A DNA stretch of 64,000 nucleotides from Gnetum montanum. Its lineage: Eukaryota > Streptophyta > Gnetopsida > Gnetales > Gnetaceae. Under the pieces are notes generated by a model. The model did not search any database. It was not told where the DNA came from and saw nothing but the letters and a program-made list of their open reading frames with translations. A program made the position numbers and the translations under genes. Shown here piece after piece: positions 34,700-45,495 of the stretch. The first letter of the stretch is position 1; each line of letters begins with the position of its first letter. The stretch spans positions 236,356 to 300,355 of the forward strand of contig MNCI01021573.1 in NCBI GenBank assembly GCA_015680685.1, written 5' to 3'.

Positions 34700-36097
34700 T
34701 GAAACATCATCAAATTTGGACTATGACATCCTGACTGCAAATTTTCCCAAGTGTCAACATGAGGCCACTTTTTGCAAATTTTTCTAAGTGTTGGTACTAC
34801 GCTCTTCACTACCCTAGAGCATAGTCAGCCTAGTGGAGAGTGTAGTTAGCTTCAAAAATCAGTTTTTTGGAATTTTGTTTAAGTGTCATCGTGAAGCCAG
34901 AAGCTGCAACTTTTTCTAAGTGTTGGGACTACACTCTTCACTACCCTAGAGCGTAGGTAGCTTAATAGAAAGCATAGTCAACACAAAGGCTAGTTTGCAA
35001 ATTTTTCTAAGTGTCAAGCCAGTTGTTGCAAAATTTTCTAAGTGTTGAGACTATGCTCTCCACTACCTCAGAGCATAGTCAAGCATAGTTAGCATGAAAG
35101 CCAAATTTTATAGATTTTTCTAAGTGTTAAGACTACACTCTCCACTAGCCCAAAGTGTAGTCAAGCGTAGTCAACTGGAAGCAAGTTTCTACAAGTTTTG
35201 ACAAGTGCTGGGACTACACTCACCCTCAGTTGGGAGTGTAGTCAACCTCTTATGGAGAGTGTAGTCAACACATAGCCATTTTTTATAAAAGTTTTTCTAA
35301 GTGTGGGACTATGCTCTCCCCCAGTCTAGAGTGTAGTTAGCCAGAATAGCCTCCAAAGGCCTCCACAACACAACATCAACATTTAGCTTAACCTCGACTC
35401 ACCTCTAGTAAGCGTAGTTAGCAAATTTATCTTCTTTGTATCCCCTTTTTGTCTCCAAAATTGTAACTACACTTGACTCCACATAAGATAGTGGAGAGCA
35501 TTGTCTCCAAAGTTACATTTTTTAGGTACATTATAGTCTCCTTGATGCATATACATGTAGTTGGCAGTGTAGTCATAGTCTCTTAGCCTNTTTATGGCCA
35601 GACACCTCTGAGACTATGAGTACACTCTCCACTATGCCTATTACACATTGCATACCTTCTCTCCCCTTCTGGAGTTAACTACGCTCAACCCCATTTGGGG
35701 TGGTGTTTCATTCTCTCTTATCCTTTACATTTTTAGCATTCTACTTGCATTTTTTAGCTTTTTACTTGCATTTTCTACCATTTTAATGCATAACTGCATT
35801 GGGGCGGTAGTACTAGCATGTTGACACCTCTATTTTTTGTTGAAACCCTTGACTATATGCACCCCCATTGACACTACTGACATCGCAAACATCGCTCGAC
35901 ACTTAGCATCATTTCACCTTTGCATCATAGCTAACCACGTTGCACCTTGATTGCATTTGGTAAGTTCTTGTTCGATCAACAAGACCATTCAAGGCACCCC
36001 ATCTCCACCTCTAGTAGGCCCTCGCATGGAGGTGGGATCAAATTGTACACCTGTGGATCTCTTGATGTTCTAGCCACTGATGTTTTTAGTCGCTACA
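34700..36097 (+). repeat. 3' LTR of the Tat element (with internal loss at an N)
   Basis: It aligns end to end with 16450-18250 but is about 400 bp shorter, mainly because the segment equivalent to 17366-17730 is replaced by a single N at 35590. Same subrepeats and the same GAGAGYRTAGTC words. Confidence 0.82.
35590..35590. other. Single N marking missing LTR sequence
   Basis: Left flank 'agtctcttagcct' equals 5' LTR sequence at about 17353-17366; right flank 'tttatggccagacac' equals 17731 onward. About 365 bp with the TATA box is missing at exactly this N, so it is more likely a misjoined assembly gap than a one-base ambiguity. Confidence 0.8.
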
Positions 36098-37279
36098 CTA
36101 TGTGCCACATGACATCACATAGTTAAAATGATAATTGTGATGTCCTATGCAACGTAGGACCTCTCACTAGTATATTTCAAATGCAAGAGTTCCACAACTT
36201 GCATGTAGTTGCATTAAACTATATTCCCACCTACGAGTCACATTGGCTTACACTAATAGTCAAAAGAATAGCAAAAATTGATTTTCTCACAAGAAAAAAT
36301 AAGAAAATAGAAGACAAAACAAGGAAATACAAGACATTGTAGGGATTGGTGAATCATGACACAAAATATCAGTTACTAATCAATAGTAGAATAGCATTTA
36401 AGAAATTAAAATTTGGTTTTGAACACTTACCTAGGACGCAAGTGTGAGGAGGAGTGGATTTGGGCCCTAGGTTGACGATGTCAATTCCTCAAGAGGATGA
36501 AGGAGAGTCTAGGCCTTCACTGTTAAGGCAAAATGCCACACTACTAAGCTGAAGGGAGCAAATGGGTGTCAATGTCTATCGTGGCTATAGAGAAGAAAGG
36601 GCAAATAGGTGTGCGGTTTGGGTCCGATGCTGCTGGAGTGGGCGAAAAGTTTCTTATTCACGTTTTGTTTGTCATCAGATTTGGGCATGAAAAGAAGGGA
36701 TGGACATCATGGATGCAAATGGAAGGATGGGCATGACATGAGGGATGGTCATGCTTAACGTTATTTCAAATTTCACATAAATAGGTTTTTTATGACCTAA
36801 AGAGAATAGATGTAACTTTTTCCACGAGGCAACCCATTATGATAAGATGATACCATCACCAGACTTTTAACTTATACGACAACTTTACATAGTCAATCAA
36901 CTCACCTAGAAATAAATTTCTAATTCCATGCCATAACTAAATGGTATTATTTATTTAGTGTTAAATTTTATGATGAGTTGCTTAAACATGTCTACCTAAG
37001 GGGTGGTTCGATCAACACCTCTCACTAAGGACACAAATACATTTTAATCCTCATCTTAAACTTATAATCATAAACAAAATAAATATTATTTTTAATAGAT
37101 AAGGCATAAATAGTATGAGTAGCAACAAACATGGAATCTAAGTATATATTATGCTACCTTAACCATCATTCTTAAGAAATTACATTGCTCAAAATTTCTA
37201 TGTAATAGGGTATAGGGATAGTCCAAGTTACATAAAATCAATTGAGTAGTTATCTTAATTTTGTCTTATCAAATGCAGT
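36098..37279. other. Intergenic; possible minus-strand exon edge at 36430-36760
   Basis: Mostly featureless and AT-rich. The block 36430-36760 is richer in GC and ends, on the minus strand, in GTCCTAG|GTAAGTG, a perfect plant 5' splice consensus. It may be a non-coding first exon of a minus-strand gene, conceivably the Ulp1 gene now separated by the Tat insertion. Weak. Confidence 0.25.
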
Positions 37280-37363
37280 AATTTCAATTCTACTAGGTAG
37301 CATTGAGTTATAAACTTCTATAAAATCTTGGGGTATGCTTATGTTTCAATTATTTTGGGTTCC
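37280..37363 (+). repeat. tRNA-derived SINE, 3' portion
   Basis: 'ttcaattctactaggtag', 'cattgagttataaacttc' and 'atcttggggtatgctta' align with the box B to tail segment of the minus-strand copy at 61808-61965. It is 5'-truncated. Confidence 0.65.
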
Positions 37364-37606
37364 AACACCCCCACCCATCCCGCACCACTACCTCCCTACA
37401 CCCCCCTTCCCTAAATTAACTTTTAAAGATGCATGACTTATTTCTTTTAGTATACCATACTACAATTAGCTATGAACAATGAATCTTTATTACATGATAG
37501 AATTTTCTTCATTCTGGGTTAGGTACAATTTCCCATTCAATTACTAACCTAGCATTTTATATTATTTCACATGTTGGTTGTAAGTCACAATTAATTGTTA
37601 AACAAT

Positions 37607-37708
37607 GAGGTGTTAGCCTAGTGGTAAGGGTCTTGGCCTAGTAACCCCAGGTCACAAGTTTAATTATACTACATAGAACTATGTTATAAACTTCTATAAA
37701 TCTAGGAA
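37607..37708 (+). repeat. tRNA-derived SINE, 5' portion
   Basis: Starts GAGGTGTTAGCCTAGTGG, with a box A-like TAGCCTAGTGG at 37614-37624. A degraded box B (cacaagtttaattat) follows, then 'gttataaacttctataaat'. It matches the copy at 2548-2643 throughout. Confidence 0.72.
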
Positions 37709-37899
37709 TCCTTTAAACATAACCATAATAGAGAATCAACATCTCTTAAATAACTTACACTCATGATAGTTATCAAGAGATGGTGCTCCTAAGACATAAC
37801 CATAATAGTTATCCTTTAAACATTTCTCTAATACCACATGTAATGACATCATCCTTCTAGTACTACTTGAATAATAGAGAATGGTTATGTCTCTATTAT

Positions 37900-38165
37900 T
37901 CAAGAGAATCAACATCTCTTGAATAACTTAAGTTGATGACTAGGAATTGATTAAGAACAAACAAGACTTTTTGAAGGCTAAATTTCAAAAGATATATGAA
38001 CAGATTGAAGTAACTGATAGAGTATTTGCCACATCCTTGGTGGATGCAAACAAAGTTAGAAAGATTTAAAATTTGGTAAATAAGATTAATACATCCTTTC
38101 TTGATGGCTTGAGCTCTAAAATTAAACATAAGTTGGAAACAACCCAATTTTACTTTTATAAGTGA
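37900..38165 (+). other. Possible helical protein-coding fragment, unidentified
   Basis: A plus-strand stretch, allowing one stop, reads DFLKAKFQKIYEQIEVTDRV, TSLVDANKVRKI and INTSFLDGLSSKIKHKLETT, with codon content unlike random AT-rich DNA. No family was recognised, and it could be chance. Confidence 0.2.
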
Positions 38166-38559
38166 GGGTGGTGGAGGGGTATCCCAAAAATAAAATTATA
38201 TTAATAATGAAAAATAGATTACATCATTAAAGAAATATAACATATATCTTTAATAACAAAAAGCTCCAAAAAAAATAATGAAAAGAAAAGGCCCAATAGT
38301 TTTGGTGATACTCTTGCATGTTTTTATCCTTATAACCAATCCTAAGAAACCTCTCCTATGTGATAGGAAAATGATCAGTCCTTGGTCTTGTTTAAAAGCG
38401 TCCTCATAAGTTTTCACTTCCTACTAAAGGCTTTCTTATTAACAACTAAAAAGACCAAAATAAATATTCAAGAGAAACAACAAAGAGTAGCATCAAGGCT
38501 TATACATAGGCTACACAAAGTTTCTAGCAACATTATTGATCCAAGGTTCCATTAGCTAA

Positions 38560-38960
38560 AGATGATTATTAACCTCCAGTAAAGCTTGAGACTTAACTTG
38601 AAATATAACAAGTTAAGTAATATTTATTTTTTTGAAGTATGGAAAACTTAACATGGATAGCTCCATGATTATGAAAATTATCACATCTATTTTTCCAAAT
38701 AGCATGCAAGATGCAACAATGTAATTACTTCGAAATAAAAAGAAATTTCTTAAAATGGAGAAGAGCATCTCTAAGAAGAGCACCTTTTCAACGAGGAACG
38801 AAATCATTAGCAATAGGAGAAACATAATTTGAAGCATACATGGAAAAAATATAACCATAAAAGGAATGAAGAAACTTATGAATTGAATTGCATATCATAC
38901 ATTTAGGTTTTGGCATACCCAAAAACATGAGACATTATCTAATAGGAAGATGTTACTAAA
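38560..38960 (-). pseudogene. Possible LINE reverse transcriptase C-terminal fragment
   Basis: On the minus strand KCMICNSIHKFLHSFYGYIF, later WKGALLRDALLHFKKFLFI and CCILHAIWKNRCDNFHNHG. The C-x2-C followed by a W-K-x-A-L block and an AIWKNRCDxFH block resemble the zinc-finger tail after the RT domain of plant LINEs. RT motifs themselves are not present, so the call is tentative. Confidence 0.35.
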
Positions 38961-38973
38961 AACGATATCACAT

Positions 38974-39112
38974 TGATGAGTGGTGTTTTAGTACCTATGC
39001 CCAACTATACAAATTACAAGTTTTAACAAGTGACTTGATTATAATTTGTGGATTGGACTAGCGAAGTATCTAGATCATTAGCATGATCATAGGCCATTAT
39101 TGTCACAACCTA
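38974..39112 (-). repeat. Truncated Athila-like LTR end, copy b
   Basis: TGATGAGTGG, then 'gtacctatgcccaac' and 'gtggattggactag', match the low-coordinate end of the LTR at 10056. Homology stops near 39112. Confidence 0.7.
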
Positions 39113-39518
39113 GAAATTTACATAAGTATAATTATTAATTTTTTAATGTTGTTAGATATGTTTCAATAGATTAGCTAATTGTTGTTGTTGTTGTTAGTTT
39201 CCTATATAAGTAAATGAAAATTTGCTTGAAAGTGGATTTGTTAAAGTTTTGTATCATTTATTTTACTACTATTGGAATTTAGTCATAGATCTTCTGAATA
39301 TTTTATGATTAAATGTTGAAATTGAATTACCCATAAATTTTTTCTTTATGTCAGTTATTATGCCTTAACAAGTATTTGAGTATGCATAGTTTATTCTTTT
39401 ACACATTTATTTATGTATATTTATTCTTTATTATGAACATTTAATTATGCATCTTTTATTTTTATTATGCATATGTGATTATATAATATTCTATTCATGG
39501 AGATTTTTGAATCCTCAT
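39113..39518. other. AT-rich spacer; nothing recognised
   Basis: Contains a short (gtt)n run near 39181-39195 and runs of TTTATT words. The last five bases, CTCAT (39514-39518), are the left target duplication of the Athila element. Confidence 0.6.
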
Positions 39519-39524
39519 TGATGA

Positions 39525-39730
39525 GAGTGGTTACTCTAGCGATTTATTCTAATTATTAGAGCAATTACTCTAGTGGTTTATTTTAATTATTAGAGCAGTT
39601 ACTCTAGCGGTTTATTCTAATTATTAGAGCAGTTACTCTAGCGGTTTATTCTAATTATTAGAGTAGTTACTCTAACAGTTTATTCTAATTATTAGAGTGG
39701 TTACTCTAATTATTAGAGTAGTTGCTCCAA
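39525..39730. repeat. U3 minisatellite, about 36-bp unit with TCTAATTATTAGA palindrome
   Basis: Six copies of CTAATTATTAGAGYRGTTACT separated by 'ctagcggtttatt'. The 3' LTR has four (48760-48893). The palindromic core TCTAATTATTAGA could bind a dimeric factor. Confidence 0.9.
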
Positions 39731-39734
39731 AGCT

Positions 39735-39742
39735 TATAAATA
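39735..39742 (+). promoter_or_regulatory. TATA box of the Athila 5' LTR
   Basis: TATAAATA just after the U3 repeats; the same motif is at the equivalent place in the 3' LTR (about 48901) and in the solo LTR (54537). Confidence 0.75.
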
Positions 39743-40496
39743 CAGTGCCCAGACGCATAATTGGAAAGAAGTCTTTTAGTAGTCAAGTAGCAAAACTCTT
39801 GTAGTCTATTTAAAAGTTAGAGTATTTTCCAAGTGCCTGCAGCAGGAGGTCTAAGTGTGGATGGATTTTTATTCAAGCATTATGTACCTGAGCAGACCTT
39901 GTGTACGGTAATAAAGACAACCTCTTCAATTCATCCTTGCAGCACTTGAGATTTGTTTTCTTACGGATTTATTTTATTTTATTTTCTTATGCATTTATTT
40001 TATTTTATGCACTTTACATTTATGTTATTAGTGTAGCAATTCATTTTGATCAATTAAGAAAATCATTAAATTACACTCAATACGATCACTTCAAGCATGC
40101 GTGTAACACTTGGTAATCCAGTAACGATTAGTGTTTGGTAATCCCAGTAGTGTTGCATTGGTTTAGAATGTGTACGATAAATGAGAATAGATGCTGCTGT
40201 TAGGATTAGTTAGAACTTAGTTAATGAGTAGTTAAGATAAATTAGTTACTTAGTTATCTCTCTTCTCCCTTATTAGCATAAGACATAAAAACATAAAAGA
40301 TATAAAAATCATATGCCTCAAGCTTATTTAACCATACAATTGTGACATACAAGTAAGTTTGGGAAGACAACAATCAACCAACCCGTCCTTATTCCACAAG
40401 GGCGCATAAGCACTTAGTCTTTGGAATTCGATTGAATCGTGTGTGAAATGCTTGTATTCATATGGTTGAGCATAAGGGTACCTCGCCGCTCATCAT

Positions 40497-40514
40497 TGGC
40501 GCCATTGTTGAGGA
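40497..40514 (+). promoter_or_regulatory. Primer-binding site, tRNA-Asp type
   Basis: TGGCGCCATTGTTGAGGA, one base after the LTR. The complement of a plant tRNA-Asp 3' end is TGGCGCCGTTGCCGGGGA; the three differences are transitions. tRNA-Asp priming is usual for Athila relatives. Confidence 0.85.
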
Positions 40515-40631
40515 CTTAGTTTTTTGTGTGCTAATTAGAACATAGGAAATCATTCACATCATTGGAACGAACCCTTAGGGTTGATTGAGAAAATAATAAA
40601 CAAGAATACATTGCACATTGAACAGACAAGT

Positions 40632-42900
40632 ATGTCTCCTTCTTTGTATGAAAGCGCCTCACTACCTAGGTCTAAAACAGGAAACAGTGTATGGTGTAAT
40701 ACACATGATGTTGATCCGCCAGTCCCTCAACAAGTTTGAGTGGTATATATTCATTTTGATGAGTATATACCAAACTTCACCTTTATCTTCTATCAAGATG
40801 AACAACTGCATTGGTGAGACTTAGAAGGTAACATAGTGTTACCTCTCGATTGTTCAGTCCCAAGCATGCTTCTTCATGCTCTCACAGGAATTGGCATGCC
40901 GCACTTACACGTAGAATATGTTGTGCAAGACCATGACTTAAGAGAATACCATCCCACGGAGGTAAAACTTCAAAAGGACTTGCAACAAGAGAGACATCAT
41001 AAGTCTTTGAAGGGTAAGTGGTCCCATGATGTCCCACATGTCTTAAGTGAAAATGAGGGTGGTGAACCTACTTCAAGTAGTCGCCCACACAACGATATTC
41101 CTCCCCGTGACTTTGGCCAAGGGGTTCTGATAACCATGGGCACAAAGGGTCCAAAAAAGAAACACAAACTTATGATAAAGGTGGACATTCTGATCGTAAT
41201 CGCAATCGGGGCCGAGATCGCAGAAGAGAAGGTAGTAAACACTGTCATGGTGATAGTTCTCCTTCTTTTTTACCTTCATCATCTCCTTCACCCTCTTCTT
41301 CAATATCCAAATGTGGTCATAAAGAAAAAGACCATGGGGATAAAGGTAGGCAAAGTGGAAGTCATAGACAAAACAACCAGGAAAGGGGATGAGGGCACTC
41401 TAGAGAGTCACGACATAGAAGAAAGGAGAGTAGGGAACAACATAGGCATCATAGATGCCATGGACGAGATAATCATGATGAACCCCTCCTCGCTACTCAA
41501 AGTATGTTGGACATAATTGAGGCTATTAGAATTCCAAAAAGGCATCAGAAAGATAGTAGGATCAAGAGATTAGATATGAACAACATTCCACGATTTGAAG
41601 GGGGATACAACGCTGATCCTCAGAATCATTTACAAGCATTCCATGATGCATGTGCCTTACAAAACATAGAGAACAAATGGAAAAAACTTAAGTTGTTTCC
41701 ACAAACATTAGTTAAAGAAGCGAAAAGCTGGTATCGGTCTTTAGAATCAGAATCCATTCGTAGGTGGAGTACTATGTTAGAACTATTTAATGATAAGTAC
41801 CAAACGTACTCTCGAGTGTCTAACTTGCAAAAGCAAATCCAAGGCTGGAAACAAGAAGAACATGAACCCTTAGATGCTGCCATGGGCCAATACTATGCAC
41901 TGTTACATCGTTGTTTTGGCCATGGTTATTCACAAAGGGATCAATTGCACCATCTCGTGGATGGGATTAGGCATGAGACGAGAAGAACCCTTGGGACTTA
42001 TGCCCAAGGGAGACAGACTATTGAAGCTTAGGTCCCATCAAATTCAAAGACTATTGGAGCAAGTTGCTAAGGAAGAAGGTGAGCTACGGAAGAGAGAAAT
42101 TGCAGAAGAGTATAACTGAGATCCTTCCCTTCAGAAGAGGAGACTAAAATTTTGTGAGGATAAAGAAGAGTCACCACTTGAAGAGATGGTGAATAGGAAA
42201 AATTTGCCTATCTAAAAGATGACATTAGAAGTTTTAGAAAAGGTAGACCAAATGTGGGATTCACTAGACAATAGATTTCAAACTATTCTTAAAATAGTAG
42301 AGGAGTCTAGAGAGCAAGGTAGTGAGAAAAGAAAAAAAAGAGGTTGAGCATGCACGTAGCAATGGTAAGGGAAAAGTTATCATCGTTGAAGAGGTTGTGG
42401 ATTTGGAAACAGATAATGATAGTGGATGTGAGATATGTCAATATGACCATCCTAAGGGATGTTGCCCTATAACTCACATCTGCAAGAGTCTGGGGTGTAT
42501 GCACTCAACCCACGATTAAACAAAAGGCAAACACCCCAAAGGTTACCTTATCCTCAAGGTAACCCAAGGTAGTTCTACCAACCCTTAACATATTATCCCA
42601 GTGGAACTCCACCACAACTAATTGAACAATATCAATAGTGGTAGCACCCATGATCATGGGGAATGCCACTACCAAGACAACAGTCTCCTTACCGATAACC
42701 TGACTTGTATGGATATTACATGTAGCAGCCAATCTTCCCACGTGACTCTATTAGTCACATCACTCCTCAACCTCACTACCAAGCTCGCGAGTATTATGGA
42801 ACTCCCTCTTTTAGAGGTGATATCTCGTAAGCATATCATCCTTCTCATCTGGCTGCATCTCTTCCACCCATAGCTCCACTACCACCTGCTCCCGCGATGC
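40632..42900 (+). pseudogene. Athila gag with SR-rich linker and zinc knuckle
   Basis: The ATG at 40632 (MSPSLYESASLPRSKTGN) opens about 120 bp after the primer site. Two early stops interrupt before LDCSVPSMLLHALTGIG. A frameshift near 41150, in an A-rich run, moves into an Arg/Asp/Ser-rich linker. The capsid part is IPRFEGGYNADPQNHLQAF, LKLFPQTLVKEAKSWYRSL and ESIRRWSTMLELFNDKY, then CFGHGYSQRDQLHHLVDGI (41504-41960), which matches Athila gag (Y-x-G-x-x-DPxxHL; LKLFP-x-L-x-x-AKxW). The zinc-knuckle-like CEICQYDHPKGC is at about 42430-42465. A Pro/Tyr/Gln-rich tail follows. Confidence 0.8.
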
Positions 42901-42938
42901 AAGGTGAAATCCCTACCCAGCCGTAGCAATGTAACGTC

Positions 42939-43726
42939 ATGATGGCTGTTAACTCTCAACCTACTATTGGTTCCAACAACCACATGAAGAAAAGACCTTT
43001 CTTTAGAACCAACAGTCCAACCAAGCCCTTGCAATCACAAGCGGCTGATTCCTTAGATGCCTCAATATCAATCAAAACTTCGGAGCCCCCTTCAACCCAA
43101 TCATCGCACTCAACACATATGGTCATGCTAACACATGCCGTTACCGATTGGATCAAAGTTGGCCACATTCCTAGAAAATTCTTTGATCCTGGGAGTCCTC
43201 TGATATACTTACAAATCATTGGAAATGCGTTGTGCAAGGCTCTTTTAGATTCAGGTTCTGGTGTCAACTTGATTTCTCAAGAAATGTACAAGGCCTGGAA
43301 CCTACCTCCATTGAGAAAGAGCAACATTCGTCTAGAGTTGGCCGACTAGTTCATCACTATCCCATTGGGACTGGTGGAAGACATTGTTACCACTATTTTT
43401 GGGTGGTAGTACCTAGCTAACTTCCTAGTGATTTAGGTAAAAAATGGTAAGGGGGACTTCCCAATCATAATAGGAAGAGCATGGCTAAGCACCATCAATG
43501 CATGCCTAGGAATCCATGATCTTTTCCTAGAAATATCAAAAGAAAATACATTTGGAAAGATCAAGAAGAAGAAAGTTCTGTGCATTGCATATAGTGACAT
43601 AGGGTGTAATTGCATGTAGAGGTCACGGTTTGTGCAAAGTTTAGCATTGCCTGCATGCAATTCGTGTGCACAAGTGATTAACATACAAAGATGCTTATAT
43701 GTAGTAGCCACACGATAGGAAGACAC
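42939..43726 (+). pseudogene. Athila aspartic protease region
   Basis: IPRKFFDPGSPLIYLQIIGN leads into CKALLDSGSGVNLISQEMY, with the aspartic protease triad DSG at 43248-43256 intact. It continues LPPLRKSNIRLELAD, then a stop, and KGDFPIIIGRAWL, the typical IxGRxWL end of the domain. Confidence 0.82.
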
Positions 43727-43769
43727 CCAATGGCTGACAGCTGATCAAGAAAGTAGTTCACTCATATGC

Positions 43770-45495
43770 ATGGAACAAACTAAGTGTTTGACTTGTGCTT
43801 ACATTGATAGCATAGATGCATTAGAGCAAGTCCACCACCAACTTCCAAGTCTTAACCTTGAAAATATCAACTGGGGGAAGTTGGAAATCCCTAAGAAATT
43901 TAAGCAGGAGCCCCTCAAGCTGAAACCATTGCCCACCGGTATGGAATACATGTTCCTTAAAAATGGAAAATCGGTAATTATCAACACTAAGCTTGATCCT
44001 CAATAGAAAGAAGAACTATTGAAGGTAATAAATAAATGGTTGGAAGCCTTCGCTTGGTCATATCCCAAATTAACTAGAATAGATCATAGGATATGCCAAC
44101 ATAGAATTTACATTGACTCCTCCATGAAGCCTCAAAGACAACAACAGAGACGATTGAACCCTAAGCTAAAGCAAGTAGTTAAGGAAGAAATCGAACAGCT
44201 TCTCAAGGCTGGGTTCATATACCTCATTGTTAATAGCGAATGGGTTAGCCCCTTAGTTATTGTGCCTAAAAAGGGAGGCAAATGGAGGGTGTGCATAGAT
44301 TTCAGGCTACTAAATATGGCAACATTCAAAGATAACTTTCCATTGCCATTTTTCAACCAAGTCTTAGACACCATTGTAGGGCATCGCTATTATAGTTTTG
44401 TGGATGGATATAGCAGATATAACCAAATACAAATAGCCTCAAAAGACTAAGCTAAGACTACGTTCACCAGTTTTTGGGGAACATTTGCATACAAACAGAT
44501 GTTATTTGGATTTTGTAATTCCCCTGAAACATTTCAATGACTAGTTCTAAGCATATTCCAAAAATAGATAGGGAATGACATGGAGGTCTTTATGGACGAC
44601 TTCTCCACTTATGGAGCAAACTTTGATCAAGCCTTGGACTGGTTGGAGCAAGTGTTAAAAAGATGTGTAGAAACCAATTTGAGGCTCAAATGGCAAAAAA
44701 GCCATTGGATGGTCCAAGAAGGCATAGTACTAGGGCACAAAATCTCACACACAGGGATAGACATAGACTCCGAGAAAATCAAAATTATCCAAGGAATTAC
44801 CCGTCAACTAGAAACTGTCAAAGATATTTAGTCATTCCTTGGACATACTAGCTACTATAGGAGATTTATTGAGAACTTTTCAAAGGTTTCCAAACCATTG
44901 GTGAAATTAACGAAAAAGGACGTACCTTTTGAGTGGACCAGGGAATGCGAATTAGCTTTCCAAACTCTGAAATAGAAGCTAGTAGAAACACCCATTCTAC
45001 AAGCTCTTGACTGGTCCAAACCATTCCATATCATGATTGACGTGTCCAACTATTCTTTACGAACTGTACTTACACAGTTAGATGACCAGAAACATCCTTA
45101 TTACATCCACTGTACAAGTAGAAGTATCACTGGTGCACAACTTAACTACACTACCACTGAGAAAGAATTAATGGCTGTAGTGTTTGCACTAGAAAAGTTT
45201 AGACACTATGTATTGGGATATAAAGTGTATATACATATAGATCATAGTACAATTTTGTTCCTCATGAATAAGCCAATGGTAAGCCCTTGTATCATATGAT
45301 GGCTTGTAATCTTACAAGAGTTCGATTTAATGATGATCGATTACAAGGGCACCGAGAATGTAGTTGCTGATCATTTATCTCAGTTGCAATGGGACAACAA
45401 AGAGGATGAGTATCCAATTTCTGATCATTTCTTTGATGAATTCCTCTTTGTTGGTGTAGTGAATAATCAATCACCCATGGAGAAAAACTAGTACA
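43770..45495 (+). pseudogene. Athila reverse transcriptase and RNase H
   Basis: Lead-in VINKWLEAFAWSYPKL; RT blocks LLKAGFIYLIVNSEWVSPLV, VPKKGGKWRVCIDFRLLN (44258-44310), FNQVLDTIVGHRYYSFVDGY, then after one stop LFGFCNSPETFQ and VFMDDFSTYG with the active site FMDD at 44589-44600. IVLGHKISHTGIDIDSEKI and [20 protein letters not shown] follow. RNase H: PFHIMIDVSNYSLRTVLTQL (45024-45080), YTTTEKELMAVVFALEKFRH, YKVYIHIDHSTILFLMNK and GTENVVADHLSQLQ. There are five or so stops (TAA, TAG, TGA), each one transition from CAA, CAG, CGA or TGG. Confidence 0.88.

Larger units (their letters stand above)
16450..36097 (+). mobile_element. Giant Ty3/Gypsy Tat-lineage LTR retrotransposon (about 19.6 kb)
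   Basis: Two LTRs align from TGAAACA (16450 and 34700) to CTACA/TTACA (18250 and 36097), differing mostly by transitions. Internal coding runs plus-strand in the order gag, protease, RT, RNase H, integrase. A second archaeal-like RNase H after the first is a hallmark of the Tat lineage (Ogre, Retand and Grande relatives), as is the CxxHxxxGHxTxxC gag motif. Flanks CTAAG (16445-16449) and CTATG (36098-36102) may be a 5-bp target duplication with one change. The length matches the large Tat/Ogre class. A primer-binding site after 18250 is not recognisable. About 6.7 kb between protease and RT carries an antisense gene. Every coding domain has stops, so the element is not autonomous. Confidence 0.85.
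39519..40495 (+). repeat. 5' LTR of the Athila element
   Basis: 977 bp, TG...CA. It has a U3 minisatellite at 39525-39730, a TATA box at 39735, a polyadenylation-like aataaag at 39910, and the family end 'gagcataagggtacctcgcc' before GCTCATCA. It is longer than the 3' LTR because the latter lost segments near its 3' end. Confidence 0.92.

Noticed and set aside
37607-37680. Possible tRNA gene from box A and box B matches
   Set aside because: No complete cloverleaf, and the same head is followed by a shared SINE body in several copies.
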